From: Lepiota brunneoincarnata
Lineage: Eukaryota > Basidiomycota > Agaricomycetes > Agaricales > Agaricaceae
Length of the DNA: 64,000 nt
Reading direction: 5' to 3'
Assembly (NCBI GenBank): GCA_023014365.1
Contig: JAEBUN010000010.1
Span: forward strand, 310,001 to 374,000
The notes beneath the pieces are model-generated. The model had not been told where the DNA came from. It saw only the letters and a program-made list of their open reading frames with translations, and did no database searches. The translations under genes and the position numbers were made by a program. Positions 1 to 11,706 of this stretch are shown here, in pieces; the first letter of the stretch is position 1, and each line of letters begins with the position of its first letter.

Positions 1-400
1 CTCATTTTCCTGCTCTGTAGCTCAGCCAATGCTCGACAGACAGCTGTTGTCCACTCATGTGGGTGTCACTCACGTAAACCGACAAAATTCCCCCCGGAAC
101 TCGCGTAGGCATATGGCTTTGACTGGCGATGTTAGAGGCATTGGAACACCATGCGTAGCAGATTAAAAGAGTGGCAGAAATGAAGACGTATGAGGGTCGG
201 ATGGTCATGGCGGATGCAGCGAGCGTCCGCGTCCGCTGCACACTTGTATTAGTGGGCTTTCCGTGTCCCCCTCGCCAGCACGTTACATCGTTTTCTTGCC
301 GTGGGAACGGCGCTGCCGAAATCATCTCACCCTCATTAAGCACAGAGAAACAGCAAAGTGCCACCCGCCTGGAACCGAACTCTTTGCACACCGCACACTT

Positions 401-1484
401 ATGTATCCTAACACTCTGGAAAAAGCTGTAATTGGGGCCGCTGAAAGGGTCATGGTCGAAACGATGGCTCGATATGACCCATCCCATGATAAGTACCATG
501 GTGCGCCTCGTTCCGCCAGCTCGGCCACTAAAATTCAAGGGTGCTGATAAACATAGTCGAACGCGTTCGTAAGACGGCTCTCGCGATTGCAAGATCGCTC
601 CCGACACAACCCGATCTGCTTGTGATAGAACTGGGTCCGTCGTCGGCTGCTCAGCCGCAAATAACGCCCGATTAACATCGAATATTCTCCCTTCAAATAT
701 AAAACAAACAAAAAAAACAGCATCCCTGTTCCATGACGTCCTTGACAAAAAATATGTGAGGCCAGAAGAAACCGCCGATCCTTTCGCCTACTTTCTGCCT
801 TTCTTTAGTTCCATGGTGTCTCTCCACGGCCTCGACCTAGTCCAAGATGGTCGAGCAGATACAATCTCTCGTATCGTCACAAACGTTTCTTTTACCACGG
901 AGAAGAAACTACGAGAACAAGGTCTCTGGACCAAGTGGCACGAGGAGTGTGTGGAACTCCACTGCGTCCAAGATGCCGATCGCCTCGATGCCATAGGAGC
1001 ATTTGGTACGTGGGTCGACTATAACCTCCGTGGCCTCAATGGAGCTGCCTGAGGTCTAGAATCCTGAACTAATCGAACACAAAGGCATCATGCGCTGTGC
1101 GTCTTATAGCGCTGTAACGAATCGGTCAGTGCCATCCTGTCGTATAATGAAATGCGGCTTCCGAGGGGGTCGGCGATCTAACCTTCTTTCTGTTTTTTGT
1201 TCAGCCCCCTACACACGCCTACCGAAGATCCCGCTTATCCCAACACTGCGATACAGCACTTCCACGACAAACTTCTTCATATTCACGATAGGCTGAAAAC
1301 GGAGCCAGGCAGAAGGATGGGCGAAAAACGCCACCAGGTGGTAGGTGTCGGCCCCATTCCCTTCCCGACACTTTGTTTCTTAACCATTTGCTGACGTTAA
1401 CACCTCATTTCCGACTTAATCTGACCTCAGTTGTTGGGCTTCCTCGATTCGGTTCAAGAGGAATACGGGACTCTGATCCCGTGA
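401..1484 (+). CDS. HD-domain phosphohydrolase, six exons
   Basis: Soluble metal-dependent phosphohydrolase of the HD superfamily; the substrate cannot be read from sequence. I assembled exons at about 401-500, 557-634, 721-1005, 1085-1124, 1205-1340 and 1431-1484, which join in frame to about 230 residues, a usual size for this eukaryotic/bacterial HD family. Metal-binding signatures are present: PSHDKYH in exon 1-2, LFHDVLDKKYV in exon 3 (the HD pair) and CVQDADRLDAIGAFG at the end of exon 3. The tail NTAIQHFHDKLLHIHDRLKT and GRRMGEKRHQ is typical of this family. All introns are 56-90 nt with GT and AG ends; the first has a branch-like CTGAT just before its acceptor. The start is the ATG that opens the exon encoding MYPNTLEKAV. 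No frameshift is needed, unlike many neighbours. Identity of the family is secure; its cellular role is not. Confidence 0.85.
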
Positions 1485-1999
1485 CCATTGTTGTTTCCGA
1501 ATTACTATGTCTCTTGGCAGCGATACTTGGCGAGAATCCCCCTTGTACGACACTACTTGGATTGATATAAGACAAAAAGTGCCTGACGTACTCAGAATAT
1601 AACCTAAAGCACTTGTCTGGGCGAGGGTCGCGAATCAACAAGACGGAGAATGGAGAGATAAGCATATTGACGAAATTACGCGTTGACTTTGGGGAAAGGC
1701 TCGTGCCTTCCAGGATTACGGTAAGTGTGGCCAATCTTTCGAGCGAATCTAAGCTACCCGAACCAGAGGCTCTCACATGCCATTTGGAGGATCCGGTCCA
1801 GAACCCCGACTCGTTCCTTCTATTTTGAAAGGTCGTTGTTTGTCCCCAAAGGGAATATGGGGAAACGAGATCAGTACTCTATACAGATGATCCAAGATAA
1901 ACGCCAGCGGTCCCCTTAGGGCTACTTTCAAATCTCCAGAGAGGCGACTAACGAGAAATAGGTGCCACCGCTTAGGACGCTTCTTTAGCCTGGTAAGCC
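1485..1999. other. Unassigned interval with short open frames
   Basis: The interval lies between the convergent ends of the HD gene and the RFC gene. A frame starting near 1509 reads MSLGSDTWRESPLYDTTW and continues plausibly for over 60 codons, but is interrupted by in-frame stops near 1600 and 1685. A second stretch near 1780 begins MPFGGSGPEPRLVPSILKG. I recognise no family. It could be a decayed gene or chance reading frames. Confidence 0.3.
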
Positions 2000-3600
2000 T
2001 CATTCGAAATTACTCATGTCAATATCATAGAAAAAATGCTGGATGTGATAGTTTAATCAAGTTTTCTGGGCGCTAGTAGCACAAATCGCACCTTGTACAA
2101 GCTCATAACCTTGACAACCCAAGCTTCCAAATGGTATATCTTCTTATTCCGATCCGCATTCGTGTCTCCTGCGGGTGAAATACATCGTGAATATAACTCA
2201 TGATGGTCGCTTAAAGAACCTACGTAAAATGCAGCCCAATGCATAATATCCCCCTTGAGGCTTTCGTCGACGCGCTCAACCACACGCTCCGCTACAGTCT
2301 AGGATCAAATACCATGAGTATGACGCTAGTGCTGAAGGAGTAAATCAAAAAGACCTTGAGCACCACAGTCGGGGGTATGCAATGGCTCAGGAGTTCATAG
2401 AACTTGGCACGCACTTCCATTACACGAGCAGGAGACTGCTCGCTTACTATGAGATCGGCAACTTTATGGCAGTATGTTTCCCAGTCCGGTTTCGCAATCA
2501 TGAGGGAGCCGGAGAGATCAGGTCTAGTGAATAGGCTCAAGCTCCGACCGCATTGTCTGGGTTGTGGACCACACTCACGATTGCATTTTAAGAGCCTCTA
2601 GAACCAACAGCGCTTTCCGCATATTGCCATTCGCATCTTCAATAATTTTGGTTCCAGCTTCCTCGGGGAGTTTAAACCCTTGTTGGTCGGCAACATGACA
2701 CAATACGATCATCATCTGCCCCCCAGCTCAACGATCTGATCCAACGCAGAGAAAGAGACGACCCACTTCTTCAGGACTCGGCGCAGCGACCCGCATGAGC
2801 AAGCACCTGCTCTTAATGGGCGCAATCAGCCGGCTGGTGCTATTCGCACAAAGTATAATTCGCATATTCGACATGTACTTCTCCATCGTCCGCCGAAGAG
2901 CTGCTTGAGCATCGCGAGACAACGAATCAGCCTCGTTAATAACTACCACTAAATCGTAAAAACAATCAGCGCCATATGAACTTTACAAGTCGAATTAACA
3001 ACCTTTGAATCGTTGCCTCGCATTTAAATCAACTTGCTGCGTTTGGGCGATTTCCTTGAGGATCTCTTGTATGACCACTCGATCATAGCTTCCGGCCTCA
3101 CTAGCATATAATTGGTCAGAAGGTCATCAAGTGTCGCATAAATTTTCATACCTGGGTGTGATTTCGATGTGGTAATTACTTTGGACCAAGTTGATCTCCA
3201 GTTTCCGCTTAGATGGGGATAAGAAAACTCTTTGGTCAATTTTCAGCTGACAAGTATCAGCTTTAATTCAAATGACTGCGCGGTGGGGGGTGCTCACTTT
3301 CTCCACGCTGGGGCCAAATATTTCCTTTAAAGTACATGCAATGCGCGTCTTTTTCCCTGCCCCAGAGGGCCCATAGAAGAGGATATGTGGAAAGTCTCCG
3401 GATGCTGCCTGAAGGCATGTGAGTGGTTTCTCCCCGTGCTTTTCCGTAAAACGCCAACCAGTGACTTTAACCGTTGAGAGAGGTCTCTGTGATAGTGCAA
3501 TTCACTCAGTGACTTTGGCCGATACTTGGTTTGCAGAGTCAACATGAGCCAGTCCAGTCGCGGCATAACAAACAAGTACCTGGTCTACCCAAAGAGACAT
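2000..3600 (-). CDS. RFC5: Replication factor C subunit (human RFC3 / yeast Rfc5 type)
   Basis: Small subunit of the RFC clamp loader, which loads PCNA in the nucleus. The protein starts MSLWVDQ, is spliced to YRPKSLSELHYHRDLS, and has a Walker A variant GPSGAGKKTR. Further blocks follow in family order: LKIDQRVFLSPSKRK, RVVIQEILKEIAQTQQ, VVVINEADSLSRDAQAALRR (Walker B-like), ILCANSTSRLIAPIKSRCLL, KPDWETYCHKVADLIV, RAKFYELLSHCIPP, KGDIMHWAAFY and KKIYHLEAWVVKVMSLYK. A last short exon after an intron encodes HFFYDIDMSNFE and the stop at 2000. The gene has at least nine introns. Around 2146-2150 one A appears to be missing between MRIG and KKIYHLEA, which breaks the frame. The gene should be essential and single copy, so a sequence error is likelier than a pseudogene. 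In the human numbering this subunit is RFC3; the yeast name is Rfc5. Confidence 0.93.
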
Positions 3601-3909
3601 AGCAAGGGGAACAGGGGATTCAAGATTTGGTGGTCGTGAGCAGCTTACGAGGACTGCATGAGTCACAGACGCGTGACATAGCACGCGCATCAGGGTCACG
3701 CGTTTTAATTGGCGTGGGGTAGGCTGATCGACCTGGGAATGGGCCGGATTCACCTCCCGACATGCTAGCAGCATGGCAAACGTTCACTTGGCTGCGTATG
3801 GACAAACTAAACCCGGGATCCCACACAAACTTATCCTCTCTCAAATAACCAAATACATCTTGTGCGTAATAACAAAACGTGAAATAGCTCGACCCAATCT
3901 CTATTGTTC
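3601..3909. other. Short intergenic interval
   Basis: This stretch lies upstream of the RFC start and downstream of the alcohol oxidase stop, so it must hold the RFC promoter. I see no gene, repeat or clear TATA box in it. Confidence 0.5.
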
Positions 3910-6622
3910 TTAATCACTCTCAGTAACGCCCTTAATGCCCAAGTCTTGCGCGATGATGACAGCAGCCTTTTCTCCAACAGCAATGGTGGTGCTGTATGTG
4001 TTTGCAGCTACGTTGCCGGGTATGATACTCAAATCTGTCGGAGTACTCAGGACACCCATAGCTGCCGGGAATCATAAAACATACCAGCAATTTTCAGGTT
4101 CTGGACGCCATAGACGTTCAGGCGCTCATCAACAACACCTCCCCGATCTCGTGGTTTCATTGCACAGGTACCGCACTGAGAAAATCTAGATGAGAACCTT
4201 TATATCAGGAGAGCGCACTGAAACTCACAGAATGCCAGGTTGTGCCCACTATATTCACGGGCCGTTAGTTGACATTTGCTAAATCAGAATAAGTGTGCCC
4301 TCACGGAATTTTTTATTGTACTCGTCGATGGCTTTGTTATCCTCTGCCGTATATTTGATGGGAGGAGTATCAACGGGAACAGGCCCATCTGCGGGGCCCG
4401 CAGTTGCATCACTGCCTGGAGGGAAGGCCGGGTGTTCGTCGGCATATTCTCCACGGTACGCCGGCATGCGGCGCGCAATCTCTCGTCCATGTTTGTAACC
4501 CCAACGCAAGATGTTGAGATCGCCGTCACTGAAAAGCACGGTCAAAACATACTCTCATCGTCCCATGCAGGAGAACGTACTCGTTCAGGTAGCCTGGGTC
4601 AAAGTCAAGGGTCGCATATGCGTCAACGCCAGAGGTGATATGCGCATAGCCTCGGGAGGCCGGATAACCCTGAGTATCGTTCAGCCTGAGGACGAAAAAG
4701 CAATTGAGGTGATAAATACCGAATAATAAGGCACACTGAAGTATTTGCGGCGAGGAGCGTTGGGATTCGGGCCAACATATCTGATAACAGACGTCAGTCT
4801 GGCTTTATGGTGTGCAAGTGCACACTTACGCCGCGAAGGAAGCCATGAGCATGACTGGTTTGTCTGGGGCATTGGCGAAGTAATTGTTCCACTGCTCCTT
4901 GAAAGTAGGTCCGATTTCTTCCAGATCCGCTGCTGTCGGCCTTAACCTGACTCCTGCGTCCATAGCACTGTGGCGAGTCTTCAGAAACATTATTTGAGGC
5001 TCCCCCGGTGACAGACTCACTTGTGTTGCATGAGGCCTTGACCGTTCGCAAGCCACTGAGTAGCATAGGCTACAGGAAGAATTGTCAGCTCATTTCCGAC
5101 GGTAATTATAAACCACATACGTTTGATCTCTTCTGGAGTCCCTCTGAATATAGTATCCATGGTATCAGCGTAATCCGCAGCGAAGAAGGGCTGGAAGATG
5201 ACATTGTGGTCTGGTTTTGGTCAGTGGCCGTATTTGTCCAAGCAACCAAAGACGAACCCATGTAGCCCTCGCCAACGCCGGGAAGGTCGACGATTTGTTG
5301 GACGTCATTCTTGCGCAGGATCTGACTGCCACCGATACCCGATCTAGGTATTGAAAGATCAGGATATTTAAACCTCCACACTGATAGCTTCAATTACCTC
5401 TCCAAAATAGCAGGGGAGCCGAAAGCTCCCGCAGAAAGAATCACCAGCCTTGAGGCATAGGCGACTGATCTCTGTGCTCCACGAGGACGTGGGGCTGCAT
5501 CATCGATATACTCGACTCCAACAGCACGTGTTCCCCTGGGGCCGATTGAGCTATCGTTAGTGCTCATACGAGAATACACTCACTCAAAAAGGACCCGAAC
5601 CACTCGCTTACGAACGTCGAGTGTCAAGTTCTTGTTTTCCAACTTGGGATAGAGGTAGTGGTGGGCAGTGTCCGACCGCTTTCCTGTTTCCCCATCGACG
5701 AACCTACATTCAGTGTCAGAGGGAGCGAAGTACTTGGATGTATGGTCCTAACTTGCCTCGCCCATCTCTATCGTGCCGGAAGAAAGTATGAGCTTGAATC
5801 GCTTCATATAGAGCAGTAACACCCACCCCATATCCATCGCAAGCATGAAGGCCGTTCAGGTCATCAATTGGGCCTCGGTCTTTGTCATATAATGCGGCAG
5901 TCTGGAGGAACTCCGTCCCAATGTTATGCCCAGACTTGGCAAAAGAGACTTTGATCGGTCCCGATTTGCCGTGGGTATTGTTGGTGGTCACTCCCTGGTA
6001 GGTTTCCGCCTGGGGGCCGGGAGCGTTAAATGCAGGCTTCCACACGAGAGTGGGCCTCGTACCTTTCTCAACAAAGGGATTAAATGCTGAGATCCCCAAC
6101 CCTTGTTACCGTGGACATTCTCCCAGTCATCGTAGTCGGAAGCGGATGCACGGGCGTATACGACAACTGTGATATCAGTCAGTGAGGATACCAAGGGACA
6201 TGGAAAGGTCTTACAGTTGACGCAAGAGCCACCACCGACACACCTCCCAGTGGCAGTGACAGCAGAACGGCCCCCAAGCTTCTCACTGGGCTTGCCCGCG
6301 TAGAAGGTGAACGTTTCGCGGGGGAGCACAAAACTGCCGAAGTATCTTCCCGGCTGAACGTGTTCCTGGACATCTTCTGAGTGTGGTCCAGCCTCAAGAA
6401 CCTAGATAATCATCAGGACTCAGTATGTGCCAAATTTCCGATAAGATGAGCTGGTTACCAGTATCTTTAGGTTGGGGTCTGCTTCTATCAGCCTCGAGGC
6501 CGTGATACAAGCAGCAGCACCGCCTATTTTTTACCATGTGAGATAGTGGGATCAAGACAGTGGGCAAGATGCTCACCTCCGGCGAAGATGATATCGTAGG
6601 TTGGTTGAGAGGTATTGGCCAT
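3910..6622 (-). CDS. AOX1: Alcohol (methanol) oxidase, GMC oxidoreductase
   Basis: FAD-dependent oxidase that converts short-chain alcohols such as methanol to aldehyde and hydrogen peroxide, usually in or via peroxisomes; in wood and litter fungi it is tied to lignin-derived methanol and peroxide supply. The start MANTSQPTYDIIFAGG is spliced to GAAACITASRLIEADP (dinucleotide-binding motif). Then come VLPRETFTFYAGKPSE, CVGGGSCVN, VYARASASDYDDWENVHGN, FVDGETGKRSDTAHHYLYPK, RLVILSAGAFGSPAILERSG, GVRLRPTAADLEEIGPTF and RWGYKHGREIARRMPAYRGE. The C-terminal half holds the catalytic His region GTTWHS, then CAMKPRDRGG, NVYGVQNLKIA, DLSIIPGNVAANTY and AVGEKAAVIIAQDLGIKG. It has more than ten small introns and no frameshift that I could find. 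The C-terminus is GVTESD, so a classical PTS1 is absent. Alcohol oxidase fits better than aryl-alcohol oxidase because of the ENVHGNKGWG and GETGKRSDTAHHY blocks. Confidence 0.9.
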
Positions 6623-6643
6623 TGTAGGTTATCGTTTGCGCCA

Positions 6644-6664
6644 CCCAGAGGCCTTGCCTCTGGG
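6644..6664. repeat. Short palindrome upstream of the alcohol oxidase start
   Basis: Arms CCCAGAGGC (6644-6652) and GCCTCTGGG (6656-6664) are perfect inverted repeats around a 3-nt loop. They lie 22-42 bp upstream of the oxidase ATG on the minus strand, probably in its 5' leader or core promoter. Two copies of AAGGCATTGG follow at about 6671-6691. The palindrome could be a leader hairpin or a dimeric regulator site. Confidence 0.5.
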
Positions 6665-7220
6665 TCTTATAAGGCATTGGCAAGGCATTGGCCGGTCGTG
6701 GTCCATGAGAAAGCAAATATAGCATCGATTCTGATTCTGGCGACCCAATAGATCACAAGTTCTTGCCTTCGAAATGATCAATCAGGAAGATGGATGTGCC
6801 ATAACAAAACATTGCCGTTTCCCCATGCGGATGAAACCTGGGAGGTCATGCCTAAAGCTTGAAGCTTGAGCTCTTCTTACCTGTCTCACATGAGATCGAT
6901 GGATTGAATGTTGGACCCGCACAGATGCCTTTTTTGCACCTTTGACTGGAGTATCAATCGATATCTGGATAAGTCCAACTCCCTCGGTCTCTGGAATTCC
7001 CATGAATCTTGAAACAATCTCCCACTGCGCCCTGGAGTTTGTCACCTTGGGGAATTTACCACGAACCTAGGATCCCCAGGACAGTTGGGCGTTGCACATC
7101 AGTCTTAGGTATCAGAAGACATGGGAGAAACATTCTCGCACTATCCATCAACGTATCACCATGGGCGCTCTGCCGACTTCATGTATGGTAGGTATCCCGT
7201 GCCTGTTCAAGCTAATTAGC
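6665..7220. other. Alcohol oxidase upstream region
   Basis: No gene is recognised. The region should carry the promoter of the alcohol oxidase gene, which is read leftwards. Apart from the palindrome and the duplicated decamer next to the start codon, I see no repeat here before the inverted-repeat element at 7221. Confidence 0.4.
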
Positions 7221-7546
7221 TATACTATACTTCACCCTTGATTGACGGTCCCCCCCGATTGCCGCTCTCTCCCTTAATCTTTTCAGAACCTCACCAAATT
7301 TGGGATATGGATTAGTGACAATGCCAATACCACATTCCAGCTTGATTTATCGAAAACTATGCAAGGATTATTGAGATATGGGGGGTTGGGGTTTGTCACA
7401 CTTCGAGCAGAGTCCCGTGTCGGAGTGTGAATATCATGATGGTATCACTGTGCCATGATACGACTCGCCCATCACTTCGGCAAGGATATGACTGTGATGT
7501 GACGAGTCCATCGGGGGACAATCAATCAAGGGTGAAGTATAGTATA
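7221..7546. mobile_element. MITE-like element with ~36 bp terminal inverted repeats
   Basis: Left end TATACTATACTTCACCCTTG at 7221 continues to about 7257 as ATTGACGGTCCCCCCGAT. The right end, up to 7546, is its reverse complement with a few mismatches (CGGGGGACAATCAATCAAGG then GTGAAGTATAGTATA). The interior is about 250 bp and codes for nothing. It holds smaller inverted repeats such as TATCATG (about 7432) and CATGATA (about 7453). Both ends begin and end with TA, so a TA target duplication, as for Tc1/mariner-type non-autonomous elements, is possible. It lies between the alcohol oxidase promoter and the 3' end of PEX11. Confidence 0.75.
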
Positions 7547-7678
7547 ACCTCCGATCACTGGTAAACCGTTGGTTTAGGTTAAAATGCTAATCAAAGCAAG
7601 TTTGACAAATGTGACAGACTCTACATGACAGAATAACGTAGTTGGTTCACCAAGGAGATGGACTTCTATGACAATCGG

Positions 7679-8877
7679 CTAAGACGAAACATCATACCCC
7701 GTCGCCACGGAAGTGCCAGGCTCGTCTTTATTTCCGGAAGCTGGTGCTGATATTGCTGGAGGGGAGATGGCCGTAGCCCGCCACCCACTCCTAAGAGACG
7801 CTATTCCAGCAATTAGCCCGAAAACGCCCACCCATGACTGTGGAACCTCAGTGCACGCTCAGCATTTTCAAGCGGAATATATAGCTCACATCATTCTTGA
7901 ATAACCCTTTCTCGAGCGACCTTGCCGAAAACGGGTGTTAGTGAAATAAGCGAAGGCACTCCACTACCTACACACACCAGTGAATAGTAAGTGGCAAATA
8001 GCCCAGATTCACGATGACTTCGGACCACCAAGCATCCCATCGCTGTGCAATCTCTTGTTTTTCTGAGGGCGTTAGACCCATTCCTTTGACCTTGCGCAAA
8101 GATCTCTGCCTCGACTGAAGTAGTTTGCGGTCCTCCCGAAGGTGGGCAAACTGGAAGCACAACGTAAAGAGCCCAGAATCGGCAAGACCATAGGCCAAGA
8201 GTATTAGGATCGAGACTGAGGGTTTTCTTTGCGGAGAGGAATGAAAGTGGGTTGCTGATAACCGTCGGGGTGATCCCATGAGAACCTAAATAATACAAGT
8301 GCTCCAGAGGATAGTACACAAGCATAGACCATCCTTGCAATCGCTCGATAGTGTGAAGATGATGAGTTGGTTGAGGGTTCCGCTCCAACGAAATTAGCCA
8401 CTGGAAAATGGGCAATAGTCCTATCAAGACGAGTAAGAATCGTTCAGTTTCGGAATGACCAGGTACTTGCCCCAAATACGCCAGAGCATTCGTGAATCCC
8501 CCAAGAGATCACCCAGCTTAGTGCATCCCTCGGCTGCAAGACTGGTTGGGTCCTTACGCAAGCCTGCTCGGTACTGCAGGCGTGCTCGCAACCGAAGGAA
8601 GGGTACAATCAATTTGATGGCGTATTGGACAACCTGTTAGAGGTCAGCAGGTTCCCAAATTTTGCAAACCTAACGAACCATGAACAGTTTGCTAGCCAAG
8701 GAACCAGTCACACTCCGTGTTGCTTTTCTGGGAGGTACACACTCACTCGGTTCCGCCCCACGTCCCAAGAAACCGGACAAGATGGTCGAGCTTTTCCGAC
8801 GGCTGAATACGTCCAAAACAGCCGAGGAGGGCATCGTTTAACCTAGCTACCGTCGATGGCTTCGATATGCGAGCCAT
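7679..8877 (-). CDS. PEX11-like peroxisome proliferation factor
   Basis: Peroxisomal membrane protein that elongates and divides peroxisomes. The start MARISKPSTVARLNDALLGC leads through KLDHLVRFLGTWGGTE, then after introns VVQYAIKLIVPFLRLRARLQ, GLRKDPTSLAAEGCTKLGDL and SRMLWRIWGLLPIFQWL. Next come MLVYYPLEHLYYLGSHGI, LSLDPNTLGLWSCRFWALYV, QFAHLREDRKLLQSRQRSLR, RWDAWWSEVIVNLGYLPLTI and SLEKGLFKNDV. The last exon encodes VPQSWVGVFGLIAGIASLRS and a short polar tail. Order and content match the fungal PEX11C-like group. One extra C near 8153 in GTGCTTCCAG shifts the frame between RFWALYVVL and QFAHLRED. The gene is downstream-tandem with alcohol oxidase, a peroxisomal enzyme. Confidence 0.82.
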
Positions 8878-9829
8878 GTTATTGACGAGGGAGAAGTGCT
8901 AAGAGAGACGAGATGAATTCTGCAGACTTATTCGGGAAGCCCTCGTGATTCTGGTTCCCGCTTCAACCGGCGTGGGAATATTATGTAATGCACATATTAA
9001 AACCCGCCTCCAACAATTTTGCAATTTTCTTTGAACAATAATCTGTGGACATCAAAGTTCGGGCTTGGTCTTAGCTTCTCCGTTTCCCTGCCCGCGTTCC
9101 CGTCCCCTAGAATGAACTGAGGTGCTTTTGTGCTGGTTCTGTTACCTCGTCTGGGATGTCGTCGTTTGACTGTCTAATCCTCTCCTGGAGGCATCGCTTC
9201 GCCGGTGCTCATGATCGTGATGGATAAGGCTCGAGAGGACATCTTGGACTGAGGTGGAGACCTACATCCTTTGTCAACTCGTGTATCAGATTGTGTTTTT
9301 ACCTATGAATAAATCATTTTCACAGCCATAACTACCCCCGTACCTCATGACCTACGTACCAGGACACAGAGCTTGAAAAGATGGCAGTCCCTCGCAGCCT
9401 ATTGTCGTCACCACGATCGCAGCACGCGATAAACTGCCTCCTGTTGCCCGGATGCCTATACATATTCTCTCCAGGAGGGAGAAAATATTACAAATTATCC
9501 GAGGTTTCAACTTGAAGTGAGAGAATTCGACCTTACTCGTACGCCTTGTTGCAGAATCCCAACTTATGCAGATGGTAGTTCTCATTCATCCCACCAAGTG
9601 ACCTAAAAACTCGATTCTTCACTCGGTGAATCTTGGTGTCATGCGCAAGCTGCGGCTTCGGAAGCTCAGCTCAGGTGGTACAGTTGGACCTTTTTGAATG
9701 AAAATATTTCCAACTTATTCTCATGTAGGTGGCGCTTTAATTTTAGGCACAAAGTATATTAAGCCGACCATAGCTGGGTTGCCTCGAGATTCAATTCTCC
9801 AAGCCTCAAACGCCCACTCTTGCCTCACG
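8878..9829. other. Intergenic region between divergent PEX11 and GH10 genes
   Basis: About 950 bp with no supported gene. It should carry both promoters. An AT-rich motif, AAAGTATATTAAG, at about 9751 lies some 80 bp before the GH10 start and could serve as a TATA-like element. No repeat was seen. Confidence 0.5.
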
Positions 9830-11378
<1,549 letters not shown>

Positions 11379-11706
11379 ACGACGGAGCAATTCAGAATGG
11401 TGGTCCCTCCCTATGACGTTTTTTGTTGTATCAGCTTCAGAACGAAACATTGTTCCAATATTAGTAACATTTCTCAGGAACAGTCAGGAAGCTCGGATGC
11501 TCGGTGCACCAACGGTTATGTTCTTCGCTCTCCTAATCGTCTAACTCTACCATCATGGCGCTATCCAAACTTCGCATTATGTGAGCTGATTAACTCCGAA
11601 GCAACTCGGTATAGTGGTCGTTTTCTCCTCTACCACCTGATCCAGAACATATAAAAGTCCGGCTTATGAATACCAAAGCTCCTCAGTTGATGGTTGCCCC
11701 GTGAAC
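11379..11706. other. Spacer between the two GH10 copies
   Basis: No gene is seen. A TATA-like ATATAAAA at about 11649 lies some 55 bp before the start of the second GH10 copy, so the duplicated unit seems to have included its core promoter. Confidence 0.45.

Noticed and set aside
2..748. A 248-codon minus-strand open frame at the left edge
   Set aside because: It overlaps the first three exons of the HD gene on the other strand and resembles no family; it is a shadow frame.
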